NCBI GenBank assembly: GCA_001774455.1
Contig: MFAC01000017.1
Coordinates: forward strand, 1 to 5,764
Reading direction: 5' to 3'
Source: Candidatus Campbellbacteria bacterium RIFCSPLOWO2_02_35_12
GTDB taxonomy: Bacteria > Patescibacteriota > Minisyncoccia > Phycocordibacterales > UBA2163
DNA length: 5,764 nt
The position numbers and the translations under genes are program-made. Position 1 is the first letter of the stretch; each line of letters begins with the position of its first letter. This document shows, piece by piece, positions 5,093-5,764 of this stretch. The notes below the pieces were generated by a model. That model did no database searches, was not told where the DNA came from, and saw only the letters and a program-made list of their open reading frames with translations.

Positions 5093-5764
5093 ATGGCTAC
5101 TTTATATACACAGCAAGATAAAAATATTCGTAAGACATGGCTTTTAATGACGCTATTTTTAATAGTAATTATAAGTATTGGCTGGGCTTTTAGTTTTATT
5201 TATCAAAGTCCGGCGATTTTATATTTTGCCGTATTATTTAGTATAGGAATGAATATTTTTAGTTATTGGTATTCTGATAAAATAGTGCTTAAAATATCAG
5301 GCGCGAAACTTATTAAAAAAGAAGACAATAGAGAATTGTGGAATATAGTTGAAAATTTATCAATTACAGCGGGGCTTCCTATGCCGAAGCTTTATATAAT
5401 AGACGATTTAGTTCCGAACGCTTTTGCGACAGGGCGAAATAAAGAACATTCCGTAATTGTCGTAACGAAAGGACTTCTCCAAATACTTAATAGGAATGAA
5501 ATTGAAGGAGTTATAGCTCATGAATTTTCTCATATTGGAAATAAAGATATTTTAATTTCCACGATAATTGTCGTTTTGGTCGGATTTGTTACACTTTTAT
5601 CTGATTTTTTTCTGCGAATGTCTATTTATGGTAGAGCCGAAGACAGAGGAGGAGACGACAGAGCGAAAATATTTATGACGCTCATTGGTATAGCGCTTGC
5701 AATACTCGCGCCATTGATTGCGATTTTAATACAGCTTGCCATATCGCGCAAAAGAGAATTTTTG
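5093..5764 (+). CDS. htpX: Membrane zinc metalloprotease HtpX, N-terminal part (cut by window edge)
   Basis: HtpX is a peptidase of family M48 in the cytoplasmic membrane that degrades misfolded membrane proteins. The 224 codons present show two N-terminal hydrophobic segments (about 16-37 and 41-60), a soluble stretch with LPMPKLYIIDDLVPNAFATG (95-114), VTKGLL, and the zinc site IAHEFSH (141-147: H143, E144, H147). Two more hydrophobic segments (about 154-174 and 193-215) follow, then SRKREFL, whose E222 matches the third zinc ligand of the SRxREyxAD motif. The frame leaves the window just before the expected AD. Family members are near 290 residues, so roughly a quarter is missing. The ATG is chosen because TAA lies four codons upstream in frame and the N-terminus begins with the expected short polar segment. 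A weak AGAGA at 5076-5080 is the only ribosome-binding candidate. The 9-bp gap indicates co-transcription with mreB. Confidence 0.93.
   Translation, partial: MATLYTQQDKNIRKTWLLMTLFLIVIISIGWAFSFIYQSPAILYFAVLFSIGMNIFSYWYSDKIVLKISGAKLIKKEDNRELWNIVENLSITAGLPMPKLYIIDDLVPNAFATGRNKEHSVIVVTKGLLQILNRNEIEGVIAHEFSHIGNKDILISTIIVVLVGFVTLLSDFFLRMSIYGRAEDRGGDDRAKIFMTLIGIALAILAPLIAILIQLAISRKREFL

Overview
The window is a compact, AT-rich bacterial chromosome segment. Its genes most resemble those of Patescibacteria (Candidate Phyla Radiation), probably a Parcubacteria-type lineage. The reasons are the wording of the MreB protein (for example KPEVMISVPAGITSTERRAV and VVKEPILAAIGAGIPI), a shortened PriA that has lost its helicase motifs, the near absence of Shine-Dalgarno sequences, and AT-rich 7-bp-periodic intergenic filler. 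This placement rests on remembered family resemblance, not a search. TGA ends both priA and murA exactly where the conserved proteins should end, so the code is not the TGA=Gly code of Gracilibacteria/Absconditabacteria.

Layout. Positions 1-107 (minus) hold the first 35 codons of peptide deformylase (def), cut by the window edge. Positions 108-248 hold two back-to-back hairpins, one of which is a good intrinsic terminator for leftward transcription. Positions 249-2135 (minus) encode a PriA-like primosomal protein. Positions 2136-2623 are a 488-bp divergent intergenic region without a convincing gene but with much structure: a 13-bp inverted repeat, degenerate heptad repeats, a ~138-bp imperfect palindrome that folds as a branched structure, a further hairpin, and a strong promoter just before murA. 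Positions 2624-4003 (plus) are murA, 4070-5083 (plus) mreB, and 5093-5764 (plus) the first 224 codons of htpX, cut by the window edge.

How the genes fit together. The rightward block joins the first committed step of peptidoglycan synthesis (MurA), the actin-like scaffold that places wall synthesis (MreB), and a membrane zinc protease for envelope protein quality control (HtpX). It reads as a small cell-envelope cluster. The leftward block is housekeeping: a DNA replication-restart type protein followed, after a terminator, by N-terminal protein processing.

Most of the window is ordinary housekeeping. The points most worth a second look are the helicase-dead PriA, the branched palindrome in the divergent intergenic region, and promoter geometry suggesting that murA (and possibly priA and def) are transcribed as leaderless mRNAs.
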